A program made the position numbers and the translations under genes. Positions 40,502-50,952 of a stretch of DNA of 64,000 bases are shown one piece after another. Every line of letters begins with the position of its first letter. Positions within the stretch are counted from its first letter, which is position 1. Below the pieces are notes generated by a model. The model had not been told where the DNA came from and did no database searches. It saw only the letters and a program-made list of their open reading frames with translations. Source of the stretch: Citrobacter freundii ATCC 8090 = MTCC 1658 = NBRC 12681 (GTDB taxonomy: Bacteria > Pseudomonadota > Gammaproteobacteria > Enterobacterales > Enterobacteriaceae). The stretch lies in assembly GCF_011064845.1 (NCBI RefSeq), contig NZ_CP049015.1:124001-188000 (forward strand), read 5' to 3'.

Positions 40502-41326
40502 ATGATATTGACTCCCATTCGACGATATGGGGCAATGATTCTTATGTTACTCACCGTTGCATTTTCGGGTGAGGTGCTGGCAAAGACACACACGGCGACA
40601 ACGAGTCACAAGCCCCAGATAACCAAGGCAAGTAATAAACAGGTTAGCAGTAAACAAGAGTATTCTCGCAATAGTGCAAAGAGTAGTTCACTTCCTGATT
40701 TGCGAAAATACCCTTCCGGAACACCAAGGAAAAAAGCGTTTCTCCGGACGGTTATGCCTTATATTACCAGTCAAAATGCTGCCATTACTGCGGACCGTAA
40801 CTGGCTGATTTCAAAACAGTACCAGAATCGCTGGTCACCGACTGAGCGTACGCGTATGAAAGACATCGCGAAGCGCTACAAGGTGAGCTGGTCTGGCAAC
40901 ACGCGTAAAATTCCGTGGAATACGCTGCTTGAGCGCGTAGACATTATCCCGACGAGCATGGTGGCAACCATGGCTGCGGCCGAAAGCGGCTGGGGTACGT
41001 CGAAGCTGGCGCGTAGCAACAACAACCTGTTTGGCATGAAATGTGGCAAAGGTCGTTGTAACAATGCCCCTGGTAAGGTGAAAGGCTACTCACAGTTTGA
41101 ATCGGTGAAAGAGTCGGTGAATGCTTACGTCATCAACCTGAACACGCACCCGGCTTACTCTTCTTTCCGTAAATCACGTGCGCAGCTGCGTAAAGCCGAT
41201 CAGGAAGTCACCGCTACCGCGATGATCCATAAGCTGAAGGGTTATTCCACTAAAGGACAGAGCTACAACAACTATCTGTTCGCAATGTATCAGGATAACC
41301 AGCGTTTAATCGCCGCGCATATGTAA
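40502..41326 (+). CDS. bax: Bax protein, glucosaminidase-domain family
   Basis: A 274-residue exported protein, the E. coli length. An N-terminal hydrophobic segment (GAMILMLLTVAFSGEVLA) looks like a signal peptide, then a Ser/Lys-rich linker (about 27-65), then a FlgJ-like glucosaminidase domain (VDIIPTSMVATMAAAESGWGT with the catalytic Glu, NNNLFGMKC, FESVKESVNAYVINLNTH). It probably cuts peptidoglycan; the physiological role is unknown. Divergent from malS and convergent with xylR. Confidence 0.94.
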   Translation: MILTPIRRYGAMILMLLTVAFSGEVLAKTHTATTSHKPQITKASNKQVSSKQEYSRNSAKSSSLPDLRKYPSGTPRKKAFLRTVMPYITSQNAAITADRNWLISKQYQNRWSPTERTRMKDIAKRYKVSWSGNTRKIPWNTLLERVDIIPTSMVATMAAAESGWGTSKLARSNNNLFGMKCGKGRCNNAPGKVKGYSQFESVKESVNAYVINLNTHPAYSSFRKSRAQLRKADQEVTATAMIHKLKGYSTKGQSYNNYLFAMYQDNQRLIAAHM

Positions 41327-41333
41327 TTCTGTG

Positions 41334-41363
41334 TGCCGGATGGCGGCTTCGCCGTATCCGGCA
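41334..41363. repeat. Single REP between bax and xylR
   Basis: TGCCGGATGGCGGCTTCGCC... ending ATCCGGCA is a single REP unit between two convergent genes. Confidence 0.85.
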
Positions 41364-41370
41364 ATAATCC

Positions 41371-42549
41371 TCACAGCAACACTTCGCTGTTCACATCGCG
41401 ATACTCTTTTGGCGTCGTGTCGTACTCTTTCTTGAAGACCGAATAGAAATACTGCAGAGACGGATAGCCGCACATCTGTGAAATTTCGTTGATTGAAAGC
41501 GTGGTAGAAATCAACAGACTGCGCGCTTTTTCCAGCTTTTCGGCATGAATCACGGCGTGAATAGTCTCTCCGACCTCTTCTTTAAAACGCTTCTCCAGAT
41601 TTGAACGTGAAATCCCTACTGAATCAAGAACTTGCTCAACCTTAATCCCTTTGCAGGCATGATTGCGGATAAAGTGCATCGCCTGAATGACGGCAGGATC
41701 GGTCAAGGAGCGGTAATCGGTTGAGCGCCGCTCAACCACGCGCACCGGAGGAACCAGAATGCGTTGCAGCGGCAGCGCCTCATTCGCCAGCAAGCGGTGC
41801 AGAAGTTTTGCGGCCTGGTAGCCCATCTGCCGGGCTCCCTGAGCCACGGATGACAGCGCTACCCGTGACAAGTAACGGGTCAGTTCTTCGTTATCTATTC
41901 CTATCACGCATAGCTTTTCCGGTACCGGGATATGTAGGTGCTCGCAGACCTGCAGGACGTGTCGTGCCCGCGCGTCGGTGACCGCGATAATGCCGGTTTG
42001 CGGCGGCAACGTTTGTAGCCAGTCTGCCAGACGATTTTGCGCGTGCTGCCAGTTTTCCGGCGCAGTTTCCAGCCCCTGGTAGACTACGCCTCGGTACTTT
42101 TCTTTAGCCACCAACTGGCAAAAGGCATATTCACGTTCTGCGGCCCAGCGTTTACCGCTTGAGGAAGGCAGGCCGTAAAACGCAAAACGGTTAACCCCTT
42201 TCTCTTTCAGATGCAGAAAAGCGCTTTCTACCAGCGCGTGGTTGTCGGTAGCAATGTAATGTACCGGGGGATAATCTTGCTCCCGATGGTAGGAACCCCC
42301 AACGCCGATGATCGGAACATCGACATCGGCAAGTAATTGCGCAATGTCATCATCGTCATAATCGGCAATAACGCCATCGCCTAGCCAGTCTTTAATATTA
42401 TCGATACGGGCGCGGAAATCTTCCTCAATGAATATATCCCACTCGGATTGCGATGCCTGTAAATATTCACCCACTCCTTCTACCACCTGACGGTCATAGG
42501 CTTTATTGGCATTGAATAACAGAGTGATGCGGTGACGTTTATCAAACAT
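41371..42549 (-). CDS. xylR: Xylose operon activator XylR
   Basis: A 392-residue AraC-type activator of unusual architecture: an N-terminal PBP1/LacI-like D-xylose-binding domain (HRITLLFNANKAYDRQVVEG, IDNEELTRYLSRVALSSVAQ) and a C-terminal double helix-turn-helix (VEQVLDSVGISRSNLEKRFKEE, LSINEISQMCGYPSLQYFYSVFKKEYDTTPKEYR). The start MFDKRHRITLL at 42547-42549 matches E. coli. It is divergent from xylA with 361 bases between; the xylFGH genes that separate them in E. coli are missing. Confidence 0.96.
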   Translation of the reverse strand: MFDKRHRITLLFNANKAYDRQVVEGVGEYLQASQSEWDIFIEEDFRARIDNIKDWLGDGVIADYDDDDIAQLLADVDVPIIGVGGSYHREQDYPPVHYIATDNHALVESAFLHLKEKGVNRFAFYGLPSSSGKRWAAEREYAFCQLVAKEKYRGVVYQGLETAPENWQHAQNRLADWLQTLPPQTGIIAVTDARARHVLQVCEHLHIPVPEKLCVIGIDNEELTRYLSRVALSSVAQGARQMGYQAAKLLHRLLANEALPLQRILVPPVRVVERRSTDYRSLTDPAVIQAMHFIRNHACKGIKVEQVLDSVGISRSNLEKRFKEEVGETIHAVIHAEKLEKARSLLISTTLSINEISQMCGYPSLQYFYSVFKKEYDTTPKEYRDVNSEVLL

Positions 42550-42640
42550 AAGAACCTGTCCTGGAAAGGTTAACGTGGGCCTGTCGATACTAGCAAAACC
42601 GCCGGTACGACTGCTTGATGAAGCGTGACAAATTTCCTGA

Positions 42641-42658
42641 TTGCCTGAGGCCAGGCAA
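42641..42658. promoter_or_regulatory. Inverted repeat upstream of xylR
   Basis: TTGCCTG (42641-42647) and CAGGCAA (42652-42658) are perfect inverted copies with a 4-base spacer, about 92 bases before the xylR ATG. It could be an operator or leader hairpin; it does not resemble a CRP site. Confidence 0.4.
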
Positions 42659-42787
42659 AATTTACATACTGTCAGCGGGATGACAATTGTCATTTTTCAT
42701 CTGCGCATTACGGTTTTTTGTTTAATGGCTAACCTTCGATCGCGATCGCTTTTTTATTTCGTTTTTCAGCGTGTTTTTTTGGGAGCC

Positions 42788-42841
42788 AGCGCACGTTTGG
42801 GTATTCTCTTAATAGCGGTGTGAAATAACGTAATTGAGCAA
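42788..42841 (+). promoter_or_regulatory. xylA promoter region
   Basis: AGCGCAC, then AATAGCGGTGTGAAATAACG and TAATTGAGCAA (42788-42841) closely follow, from memory, the E. coli xylA promoter/XylR-site region, and the leader ends in the same CGTATTACCTGATTATGGAG before the ATG. The intervening leader sequence differs. Confidence 0.55.
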
Positions 42842-42910
42842 TAAATCAGGAAATTCCAGTATAGCCATATCGCAGTTTACTTACCGTATTACCTGATTAT
42901 GGAGCTTATT

Positions 42911-44233
42911 ATGCCGGCTTATTTTGACCAACTCGATCGTGTTCGTTTTGAAGGTACTCAATCCACCAACCCGCTCGCATTTCGCCATTACAATCCTGAC
43001 GAAATCGTGTTGGGCAAACGTATGGAAGATCATCTGCGTTTTGCTGCCTGCTACTGGCATACCTTCTGCTGGAACGGTGCGGATATGTTCGGTATGGGCG
43101 CTTTCGATCGTCCGTGGCAGCAGCCTGGTGAAGCACTGGCGCTGGCGAAACGCAAAGCGGACGTGGCATTTGAGTTCTTCCACAAGCTGAACGTGCCTTA
43201 CTACTGCTTCCATGATGTGGATGTCTCGCCTGAAGGGGCTTCACTGAAAGAGTACAAAAACAACTTTGCGCAGATGGTTGATGTGCTGGCGGCAAAACAG
43301 GAACAGAGCGGCGTGAAGCTGCTGTGGGGAACAGCAAACTGCTTTACCAACCCACGCTACGGTGCGGGTGCGGCAACAAACCCGGATCCAGAAGTGTTCA
43401 GCTGGGCCGCCACGCAGGTGGTTACGGCCATGGATGCCACGCACAAGTTAGGCGGTGAAAACTACGTTCTGTGGGGTGGTCGTGAAGGCTATGAGACGCT
43501 GCTGAATACCGATCTGCGTCAGGAACGTGAGCAAATTGGTCGCTTCATGCAACTGGTGGTGGAACACAAACACAAAACCGGTTTCCAGGGCACTTTGCTT
43601 ATCGAGCCGAAACCGCAGGAACCGACCAAGCACCAGTACGACTACGATGCGGCGACCGTCTACGGCTTCCTCAAGCAGTTCGGTCTGGAAAAAGAGATCA
43701 AACTGAATATCGAAGCTAACCATGCCACGCTGGCGGGCCACTCGTTCCATCACGAAATCGCCACCGCTATCGCGCTGGGTCTGTTTGGCTCTGTTGATGC
43801 CAACCGTGGTGACGCGCAGCTGGGCTGGGACACTGATCAGTTCCCGAACAGCGTAGAAGAGAACGCGCTGGTGATGTACGAAATCCTGAAAGCGGGCGGT
43901 TTCACCACCGGTGGCCTGAACTTCGATGCCAAAGTGCGTCGTCAGAGTACCGATAAATATGATCTGTTCTATGGTCATATTGGTGCGATGGATACCATGG
44001 CACTGTCGTTGAAAATTGCGGCCCGTATGATTGAAGACGGTGGTCTGGATCAGCGCGTGGCAAAACGTTATGCCGGTTGGAATGGTGAGCTGGGCCAGCA
44101 AATTCTGAAAGGGCAGATGACGCTGACGGAAATTGCGCAGTACGCTGAACAACATAACCTGGCGCCGGTGCACCAGAGCGGTCATCAGGAATTGCTGGAA
44201 AATCTGGTGAACCATTATTTGTTCGACAAATAA
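42911..44233 (+). CDS. xylA: Xylose isomerase
   Basis: A 440-residue TIM-barrel enzyme, the E. coli length, converting D-xylose to D-xylulose with two divalent metal ions. The start [15 protein letters not shown] at 42911 follows GGAG; four upstream codons are also open. Active-site segments: [13 protein letters not shown] with the catalytic His, [48 protein letters not shown] and [17 protein letters not shown]. First gene of xylAB, activated by XylR. Confidence 0.98.
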   Translation: MPAYFDQLDRVRFEGTQSTNPLAFRHYNPDEIVLGKRMEDHLRFAACYWHTFCWNGADMFGMGAFDRPWQQPGEALALAKRKADVAFEFFHKLNVPYYCFHDVDVSPEGASLKEYKNNFAQMVDVLAAKQEQSGVKLLWGTANCFTNPRYGAGAATNPDPEVFSWAATQVVTAMDATHKLGGENYVLWGGREGYETLLNTDLRQEREQIGRFMQLVVEHKHKTGFQGTLLIEPKPQEPTKHQYDYDAATVYGFLKQFGLEKEIKLNIEANHATLAGHSFHHEIATAIALGLFGSVDANRGDAQLGWDTDQFPNSVEENALVMYEILKAGGFTTGGLNFDAKVRRQSTDKYDLFYGHIGAMDTMALSLKIAARMIEDGGLDQRVAKRYAGWNGELGQQILKGQMTLTEIAQYAEQHNLAPVHQSGHQELLENLVNHYLFDK

Positions 44234-44256
44234 CGGGTTTCTGAGAACGTCCGTAA

Positions 44257-44289
44257 GCCCGGTCAGCTCGCGCTACCGGGCCTTTCTTT
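44257..44289 (+). terminator. Attenuator-type hairpin between xylA and xylB
   Basis: GCCCGGT (44257-44263) pairs with ACCGGGC (44275-44281) across an 11-base loop, followed by CTTTCTTTAA. It sits in the 71-base gap just before the xylB ribosome binding site and could lower xylB relative to xylA or protect the xylA message. Confidence 0.6.
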
Positions 44290-44304
44290 AAGGAACGATG
44301 CCTT

Positions 44305-45759
44305 ATGTATATCGGGATAGATCTTGGCACATCAGGCGTAAAGGCCATCCTGCTCAACGAGCAGGGGGATGTGGTCGCTTCGCACACGGAGAAACTCACC
44401 GTCTCGCGCCCGCATCCGTTATGGTCTGAACAAGACCCTGAGCAGTGGTGGTCGGCAACGGATCGGGCTTTGAAAGCGCTGGGTCAGCAGCATTCGCTTC
44501 GCGAGGTGAAAGCGTTGGGGATTGCCGGACAGATGCACGGCGCGACGCTACTGGATGAGCAACAGAAGGTATTGCGTCCGGCTATTCTGTGGAACGATGG
44601 TCGCTGTGGTGAAGAGTGCGTGATGCTGGAGAATCAGGTTCCGCAGTCTCGTGCGATCACCGGCAACCTGATGATGCCTGGCTTTACCGCGCCAAAACTG
44701 CTGTGGGTGCAACGCCATGAGCCGGAAATGTTCAACCAGATTGATAAAGTCCTGCTGCCGAAAGATTACCTGCGTTTGCGCATGACCGGTGATTTTGCCA
44801 GCGATATGTCTGATGCGGCAGGGACAATGTGGCTGGATGTCGCGAAGCGTGACTGGAGCGATGTCATGCTGGCTGCTTGTAAACTGACTCGCGCACATAT
44901 GCCTGCGCTCTATGAAGGCAGCGAGATTACCGGAACCTTGTTGCCAGATGTCGCTAAAGCCTGGGGAATTCAGGAGATTGCGGTTGTTGCCGGAGGTGGT
45001 GATAACGCGGCGGGAGCGGTTGGCGTAGGCATGATGAATGCCGGTCAGGCGATGCTTTCGCTGGGGACGTCCGGTGTCTATTTTGCGGTGAGTGATGGTT
45101 TCCTTAGCAAACCGGAAAGTGCGGTTCACAGTTTTTGCCATGCTTTGCCTGAGCGATGGCATCTGATGTCTGTGATGTTAAGTGCGGCATCGTGTCTGGA
45201 CTGGGCGGCAAAATTAACCGGACTGGCGAGCGTTCCTGCATTGATTGACGCTGCGCAGCAGGCCGATGAACACGCGGAGCCGGTCTGGTTTTTACCTTAT
45301 CTTTCCGGTGAACGTACGCCGCATAACAATCCGCAGGCCAAGGGCGTATTTTTCGGTCTGACGCATCAGCATGGTCCGGCAGAACTGGCGCGGGCGGTGC
45401 TGGAAGGTGTGGGGTTTGCGCTGGCTGACGGTATGGACGTGGTACATGCCTGCGGCGTGCTGCCCGCCAGCATTACGTTGATTGGCGGCGGGGCGCGCAG
45501 TGAATACTGGCGTCAGATGCTATCTGACATCAGCGGATTGCAGCTGGATTATCGTACCGGCGGTGATGTCGGCCCTGCACTTGGTGCGGCGCGACTGGCG
45601 CAAATTGCCATGAATCCGCAGCGGCCTTTATCAGACCTTCTGCCTCAGCTTACGCTGGAACAAGCGCATTATCCTGACGCCGGGCGCCACGCGCTTTACC
45701 AACAACGTCGGGAAACCTTCCGCCGAATCTACCAGCAGTTGCAACCGCTGATGTCCTGA
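44305..45759 (+). CDS. xylB: Xylulokinase
   Basis: A 484-residue FGGY-family kinase that phosphorylates D-xylulose to D-xylulose 5-phosphate. The N-terminal MYIGIDLGTSGVKAILLNEQG and the C-terminal LIGGGARSEYWRQMLSDISG mark the ATPase fold; the catalytic Asp is in VVAGGGDNAAGAVGVG (near residue 233), and GIAGQMHGATLLD contacts substrate. Length equals E. coli XylB. Terminator follows at 45767. Confidence 0.98.
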   Translation: MYIGIDLGTSGVKAILLNEQGDVVASHTEKLTVSRPHPLWSEQDPEQWWSATDRALKALGQQHSLREVKALGIAGQMHGATLLDEQQKVLRPAILWNDGRCGEECVMLENQVPQSRAITGNLMMPGFTAPKLLWVQRHEPEMFNQIDKVLLPKDYLRLRMTGDFASDMSDAAGTMWLDVAKRDWSDVMLAACKLTRAHMPALYEGSEITGTLLPDVAKAWGIQEIAVVAGGGDNAAGAVGVGMMNAGQAMLSLGTSGVYFAVSDGFLSKPESAVHSFCHALPERWHLMSVMLSAASCLDWAAKLTGLASVPALIDAAQQADEHAEPVWFLPYLSGERTPHNNPQAKGVFFGLTHQHGPAELARAVLEGVGFALADGMDVVHACGVLPASITLIGGGARSEYWRQMLSDISGLQLDYRTGGDVGPALGAARLAQIAMNPQRPLSDLLPQLTLEQAHYPDAGRHALYQQRRETFRRIYQQLQPLMS

Positions 45760-45766
45760 TCCTCGT

Positions 45767-45796
45767 TCCCCTCTGGTAAACAGAGGGGATTTATCA
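45767..45796 (+). terminator. Terminator after xylB
   Basis: TCCCCTCTG (45767-45775) pairs with CAGAGGGGA (45781-45789) across a 5-base loop, followed by TTTATC. Confidence 0.7.
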
Positions 45797-45926
45797 AATA
45801 TATATTTCAATCCAATAAATAGTTAGTACGCATGGATTTATTCTGAAAGTCCGGCGTAGTGCCATTTTTCTGTGTTGTCTTTAGCGGGTTATTCATATTG
45901 TATCCATGATGGATAAGGAGATCCCA

Positions 45927-46280
45927 ATGAAGACGACAAGGCTGTTGCCATGGATATTATTCCTGTCTGGCGCACTGATTTACGTTATTGGCTTATGGCA
46001 GGCATGCCCGTTATTGAGTGGCAAAGGCTATTTTCTGGGCGTGCTAATGACAGGGATGTTTGTGGCGTATGTTTATCAGCGTGCAGTGAATCTCAATCAG
46101 AGCGACGAACGCTTCGCCTCTGTATGTCAAATGGTCACACTCATCACGGCAGGATTGCTGCTGGTGGGTGTATGGAATGCCCCGTTATCTCCCCTCGAAA
46201 AAGGGCTGTACCCGGTGGCATTCATCGTATGTTTACTGGGGCAAGTTTTGTTGCTACGTCTGCAAAATATGGGGGATTAA
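45927..46280 (+). CDS. yiaB: YiaA/YiaB family inner-membrane protein YiaB
   Basis: A 117-residue membrane protein with four hydrophobic segments in two similar halves ([54 protein letters not shown]...). The ATG at 45927 follows AAGGAG with 6-base spacing. It matches YiaB, including [16 protein letters not shown]. coli has a second gene, yiaA, next to it; no yiaA is seen here. Its stop overlaps that of wecH by four bases (convergent). Function unknown. Confidence 0.9.
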   Translation: MKTTRLLPWILFLSGALIYVIGLWQACPLLSGKGYFLGVLMTGMFVAYVYQRAVNLNQSDERFASVCQMVTLITAGLLLVGVWNAPLSPLEKGLYPVAFIVCLLGQVLLLRLQNMGD

Positions 46281-47272
46281 CTCACCAGCCTGCGCGTATC
46301 GATACGCTGCAACAGTATGGACAACAGTAAACTACCTGCCAGCGTGGCGCTGAAAATCCACAGCATATCCAGCGGTGGCCAGTTTTTGAGTTCAATTCCG
46401 TTGGTTCGTAGTGCGTGAATGATCAGCGCATGAAAACCATAAATGCCCAATGAATGGCGAGAAATAAGGCCCAGTAGCGGCAGAGTACGTGTGCTGAGCG
46501 TATTTTTGACCAGCGTCAGGAGTGAGACGGCGCAAATAAATACCGCAGGGCCGCAGTAGAGGTACCAGGTGTCGGCAAAATTGCCTCGCCAGCGCAGTTC
46601 ATGCAATGTGCCACGAGAAATAATAAATACTGCGGTAATGAATAACGCCGCACAGAGCCAGCTGAGCGCGCGCTTTTGCGTATCCATCATGCCAATCGCC
46701 CGGCCCAGCATGCCGTACAGGATGTAATAGAAGGTGTCGCCGCTGATGTACAGGTTAATGGGTAGCCATTCAAAACCGCCAATTTTTTGCGAGACGGTGT
46801 TGGGATTGGCAATCACGCCTATCACCACCATCAACGCCAGCAGCATCTTGCCGCTGATATTTTTCACCTGTATCAGCGGAGAAACCAGGTAGATGACGGC
46901 GATCGCGAAGAAAAACCACAGATGATAGAACACCGGCTTTTGCAGCAGGTTCTTCAGCGACAGCTCAGCGTTGATCGAGGTAAACAGCAGGATATAGGCC
47001 AGCGCCACGCTGCTGTAAAACAGAATGCAGAGCGCGATGCGCAGGAAATGGCGCGGTTTGGCGCTACGCTCACCAAAAAACAGATAGCCCGAAATCATAA
47101 AGAACAGCGGAACGCTGACCCGAGAGGCTGAATTGAGCACGTTAGCCAGATCCCAATTCAACGGGCTGACGCTTTGCGCATTGGTGATGTACCAGGTCGT
47201 GGTGTGGATCATCACGACCATTAAACAGGCTATCCCGCGCAGGTTATCAATCCAGAAAATTTTGGGCTGCAT
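46277..47272 (-). CDS. wecH: Acyltransferase 3 family protein WecH (YiaH)
   Basis: A 331-residue inner-membrane O-acyltransferase, the E. coli length, with about ten hydrophobic segments. The family His is in the opening [23 protein letters not shown]. coli WecH adds O-acetyl groups to GlcNAc units of enterobacterial common antigen. The start [13 protein letters not shown] at 47270-47272 has AGGA; nineteen codons further up are open. Single gene between yiaB and ysaB. Confidence 0.93.
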   Translation of the reverse strand: MQPKIFWIDNLRGIACLMVVMIHTTTWYITNAQSVSPLNWDLANVLNSASRVSVPLFFMISGYLFFGERSAKPRHFLRIALCILFYSSVALAYILLFTSINAELSLKNLLQKPVFYHLWFFFAIAVIYLVSPLIQVKNISGKMLLALMVVIGVIANPNTVSQKIGGFEWLPINLYISGDTFYYILYGMLGRAIGMMDTQKRALSWLCAALFITAVFIISRGTLHELRWRGNFADTWYLYCGPAVFICAVSLLTLVKNTLSTRTLPLLGLISRHSLGIYGFHALIIHALRTNGIELKNWPPLDMLWIFSATLAGSLLLSILLQRIDTRRLVS

Positions 47273-47444
47273 CAGTTCCTCTGTGTCCATTAAAAAAAGT
47301 CTGACCGATATTTTGCGAACGTAGCTCACTGGAATAATCCGAGTTCTTACGCTAAAGCTTGAGATGGTCTGATGAGATTCTCAAAATAGGATCTGTTTCC
47401 AGACACTAATAATAAGACTGACCAGCAAACCAGGCGGTAATAAA

Positions 47445-47753
47445 ATGATGATGAAGTATTTCTTTCCCACAATCGCTACCCTTTTGCTGGTAGCGTGCGC
47501 TGACACACAACCGTCTGCACCCGCGCAGAAAGCGCAAAAGGTTAAGGTCAGTGCCACACGTTCGCTGGATATGGAGTCATTGTGCAAAAATGAGGCGGCG
47601 CAACGCTACAACACTGGCGCGCAGAAAATTGATATCTCCGGCCTGGAGCAATTCCAGGGCAGCTATGAGATGCGTGGTTCTACCTTCCGTAAAGAGAGTT
47701 TTGTCTGTTCTTTTGACGCAGATGGGCAGTTTTTGCACCTTTCCATGCGCTAA
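47445..47753 (+). CDS. ysaB: YsaB family lipoprotein
   Basis: A 102-residue exported lipoprotein. The lipobox is LLVAC (mature Cys at residue 18) after a short hydrophobic signal (MMMKYFFPTIATLLLVAC). The mature part has two further Cys (SLCKNEAAQRYN, SFVCSFDADG) that may form a disulfide. It matches E. coli YsaB in its C-terminal half (QFQGSYEMRG, FLHLSMR). Located just upstream of glyQ. Function unknown. Confidence 0.9.
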   Translation: MMMKYFFPTIATLLLVACADTQPSAPAQKAQKVKVSATRSLDMESLCKNEAAQRYNTGAQKIDISGLEQFQGSYEMRGSTFRKESFVCSFDADGQFLHLSMR

Positions 47754-47848
47754 GTTCCCCCTTTTTCCCGTTTCGTACTGTATATCTTGCAGCCAGCGGG
47801 TATACTGATCGCTTCCTTTAAATCCACACGTATCCAGCACGAAATAAT

Positions 47849-48760
47849 ATGCAAAAGTTTGATACCAGGACCTTCCAGGGCTTGATCCTGACCTTACAGG
47901 ATTACTGGGCTCGCCAGGGCTGCACCATTGTTCAACCATTGGACATGGAAGTCGGCGCGGGAACATCTCACCCAATGACCTGCCTGCGTGCGCTGGGGCC
48001 GGAACCGATGGCGACTGCTTATGTGCAGCCTTCCCGTCGTCCGACCGATGGCCGCTATGGCGAAAACCCGAACCGCTTACAGCACTACTATCAGTTCCAG
48101 GTAGTGATTAAGCCGTCACCGGACAACATTCAGGAGCTGTACCTGGGTTCTCTGAAAGAGCTGGGTATGGACCCGACCATTCACGATATTCGTTTCGTGG
48201 AAGATAACTGGGAAAACCCGACGCTGGGTGCCTGGGGTCTGGGTTGGGAAGTGTGGCTGAACGGCATGGAAGTGACTCAGTTCACCTACTTCCAGCAGGT
48301 TGGTGGTCTGGAATGTAAACCAGTAACCGGGGAAATTACCTACGGTCTGGAACGTCTGGCCATGTACATTCAGGGCGTAGACAGCGTTTACGACCTGGTC
48401 TGGAGCGACGGCCCGCTGGGTAAAACCACTTACGGTGACGTGTTCCATCAGAACGAAGTGGAGCAATCCACCTACAACTTTGAATACGCCGACGTGGACT
48501 TCCTGTTCACCTGCTTCGAGCAGTACGAGAAAGAAGCGCAGCAGCTGCTGGCGCTGGAAAATCCGCTGCCGCTGCCTGCGTATGAACGTATTCTGAAAGC
48601 CGCCCATAGCTTCAACCTGCTGGATGCGCGTAAAGCCATCTCCGTCACCGAGCGTCAGCGCTATATCCTGCGCATTCGCACCCTGACCAAAGCAGTGGCA
48701 GAAGCTTACTACGCTTCCCGTGAAGCCCTTGGCTTCCCGATGTGCAACAAAGACAAATAA
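47849..48760 (+). CDS. glyQ: Glycyl-tRNA synthetase alpha subunit
   Basis: A 303-residue subunit of the bacterial alpha2beta2 glycyl-tRNA synthetase, the E. coli length. It carries the class II catalytic core: [53 protein letters not shown] (motif 2) and [12 protein letters not shown] (motif 3). It lies 9 bases before glyS, forming an essential two-gene operon. Confidence 0.99.
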
Positions 48761-48769
48761 GAGGCGGCC

Positions 48770-50839
48770 ATGTCTGAGAAAACTTTTCTGGTGGAAATCG
48801 GCACTGAAGAGCTGCCACCAAAAGCACTGCGCAGCCTGGCTGAGTCCTTTGCTGCAAACTTTACCGCGGAGCTGGACAACGCTGGCATCGCGCACGGCAA
48901 CGTTGAGTGGTTTGCTGCACCGCGTCGCCTGGCGCTGAAAGTCGCGAATCTGGCGGAATCTCAACCCGATCGTGAAGTTGAAAAACGCGGTCCGGCCATT
49001 GCCCAGGCGTTTGACGCTGAAGGCAAACCGAGCAAAGCGGCAGAAGGTTGGGCACGTGGCTGCGGCATCACGGTTGATCAGGCTGAGCGTCTGACTACCG
49101 ACAAAGGCGAATGGCTGCTATATCGCGCGCATGTGAAAGGCGAAAGCGCTGAAACGCTGCTGCCAAACATGATTGCCACTTCGCTGGCGAAGCTGCCGAT
49201 CCCGAAACTGATGCGCTGGGGCGCGTCTGACGTTCACTTCGTGCGTCCGGTTCACACCGTGACTCTGCTGCTGGGCGACAAAGTTATTCCGGCAACGATT
49301 CTGGGCATTCAGTCCGATCGTGTGATCCGTGGACACCGCTTTATGGGCGAGCCGGAATTCACTATCGATTCTGCCGATCAGTATCCGGAAATCCTGCGTG
49401 AGCGAGGCAAAGTCATTGCGGATTACGCTGAGCGTAAAGCGAAAATCAAAGCCGATGCTGAAGAAGCGGCGCGTAAGATTGGCGGTAACGCTGACCTGAG
49501 CGAAAGCCTGCTGGAAGAAGTCACCTCGCTGGTAGAATGGCCGGTAGTGCTTACCGCGAAATTCGAAGAGAAATTCCTCGCTGTTCCGTCTGAAGCGCTG
49601 GTACACACCATGAAAGGTGACCAGAAGTACTTCCCGGTTTATGCGAACGACGGCAAATTGCTGCCGAACTTTATCTTCGTTGCCAACATCGAATCGAAAG
49701 ATCCGACCCAGATTATCTCCGGTAACGAGAAGGTTGTTCGTCCGCGTCTGGCGGATGCCGAGTTCTTCTTCAATACCGACCGTAAAAAACGCCTGGAAGA
49801 CCATCTGCCGCGTCTGCAAACCGTGCTGTTCCAACAGCAACTGGGTACGCTGCGCGATAAGACTGACCGTATCCAGGCGCTGGCGGGCTGGATTGCTGGT
49901 CAAATTGGCGCTGACGTTAACCACGCAACGCGTGCTGGCCTGCTGTCCAAGTGCGACCTGATGACCAACATGGTCTTCGAGTTCACCGACACTCAGGGCG
50001 TGATGGGAATGCACTACGCGCGTCACGATGGCGAAGCGGAAGATGTCGCTGTGGCGCTGAACGAGCAGTATCAGCCGCGTTTTGCCGGTGATGACCTGCC
50101 GTCTAACCCGGTGGCTTGTGCCGTGGCGATTGCTGACAAGATGGACACCCTGGCGGGTATCTTCGGTATTGGTCAGCATCCGAAAGGCGACAAAGACCCG
50201 TTTGCGCTGCGTCGTGCTGCGCTGGGCGTGCTGCGTATCATCGTTGAGAAGAACCTGAATCTGGATCTGCAAACGCTGACGGAAGAGGCTGTTCGTCTGT
50301 ATGGCGACAAGCTGACCAACGCCAACGTGGTGGATGACGTTATCGACTTTATGCTTGGTCGCTTCCGCGCCTGGTATCAGGACGAAGGTTATACCGTCGA
50401 TACCATTCAGGCCGTGCTGGCTCGTCGTCCGACTCGTCCGGCTGATTTCGACGCACGTATGAAGGCGGTTTCGCACTTCCGTACCCTGGAGGCCGCGTCC
50501 GCGCTGGCTGCCGCGAACAAGCGCGTATCAAATATTCTGGCGAAGTCTGAAGAAACGCTGAATGACCGTGTGAATGCGGCAACGCTGAAAGAGCCGGAAG
50601 AAATTGCGCTGGCGATGCAGGTTGTGGTGCTGCGCGATAAGCTGGAGCCTGTTTTCGCCGCTGGCCATTACCAGGAAGCGCTGGTTGAGTTAGCGGAACT
50701 GCGTGAGCCGGTTGATGCGTTCTTCGAGAAAGTGATGGTCAACGTAGAAGATAAAGATCTGCGTATCAACCGTCTCTCCATGCTCGAAAAACTGCGCGAA
50801 CTGTTCCTGCGCGTGGCGGATATTTCGCTGCTGCAGTAA
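48770..50839 (+). CDS. glyS: Glycyl-tRNA synthetase beta subunit
   Basis: A 689-residue subunit, the E. coli length. It starts [26 protein letters not shown] and includes an HD-like domain (about 330-450) and a C-terminal anticodon-binding region. It binds tRNA(Gly) and partners GlyQ. The REP pair after the stop ends in a T-run and probably serves as the operon terminator. Confidence 0.99.
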   Translation: MSEKTFLVEIGTEELPPKALRSLAESFAANFTAELDNAGIAHGNVEWFAAPRRLALKVANLAESQPDREVEKRGPAIAQAFDAEGKPSKAAEGWARGCGITVDQAERLTTDKGEWLLYRAHVKGESAETLLPNMIATSLAKLPIPKLMRWGASDVHFVRPVHTVTLLLGDKVIPATILGIQSDRVIRGHRFMGEPEFTIDSADQYPEILRERGKVIADYAERKAKIKADAEEAARKIGGNADLSESLLEEVTSLVEWPVVLTAKFEEKFLAVPSEALVHTMKGDQKYFPVYANDGKLLPNFIFVANIESKDPTQIISGNEKVVRPRLADAEFFFNTDRKKRLEDHLPRLQTVLFQQQLGTLRDKTDRIQALAGWIAGQIGADVNHATRAGLLSKCDLMTNMVFEFTDTQGVMGMHYARHDGEAEDVAVALNEQYQPRFAGDDLPSNPVACAVAIADKMDTLAGIFGIGQHPKGDKDPFALRRAALGVLRIIVEKNLNLDLQTLTEEAVRLYGDKLTNANVVDDVIDFMLGRFRAWYQDEGYTVDTIQAVLARRPTRPADFDARMKAVSHFRTLEAASALAAANKRVSNILAKSEETLNDRVNAATLKEPEEIALAMQVVVLRDKLEPVFAAGHYQEALVELAELREPVDAFFEKVMVNVEDKDLRINRLSMLEKLRELFLRVADISLLQ

Positions 50840-50862
50840 CGGTCCTGAGCTGACTTAGAAAA

Positions 50863-50946
50863 TGCCGGATGGCAGCTTCGCCTTATCCGGCCTACGAGAT
50901 AAACACCAGTAGGCCGGATAAGCATTGCGCCATCCGGCATTTTTTT
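50863..50946 (+). repeat. REP pair after glyS with terminator-like T-run
   Basis: TGCCGGATGGCAGCTTCGCC... (50863 onward) and GCGCCATCCGGCA (ending 50939) form outer inverted arms of a REP pair; TTTTTTT follows on the plus strand (50940-50946). It lies between convergent glyS and cueP and could both end and protect the glyQS message. Confidence 0.85.
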
Positions 50947-50952
50947 ATGTTG

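Noticed and set aside
43448..44215. A 255-codon minus-strand frame opposite xylA
   Set aside because: A reverse-strand shadow of xylA, a highly expressed gene with biased codons.
49118..50476. A 452-codon minus-strand frame opposite glyS, with a 282-codon companion opposite glyQ/glyS (48116-48964)
   Set aside because: Both mirror the strongly biased codon use of glyQ and glyS; no start signals and no recognisable domain.
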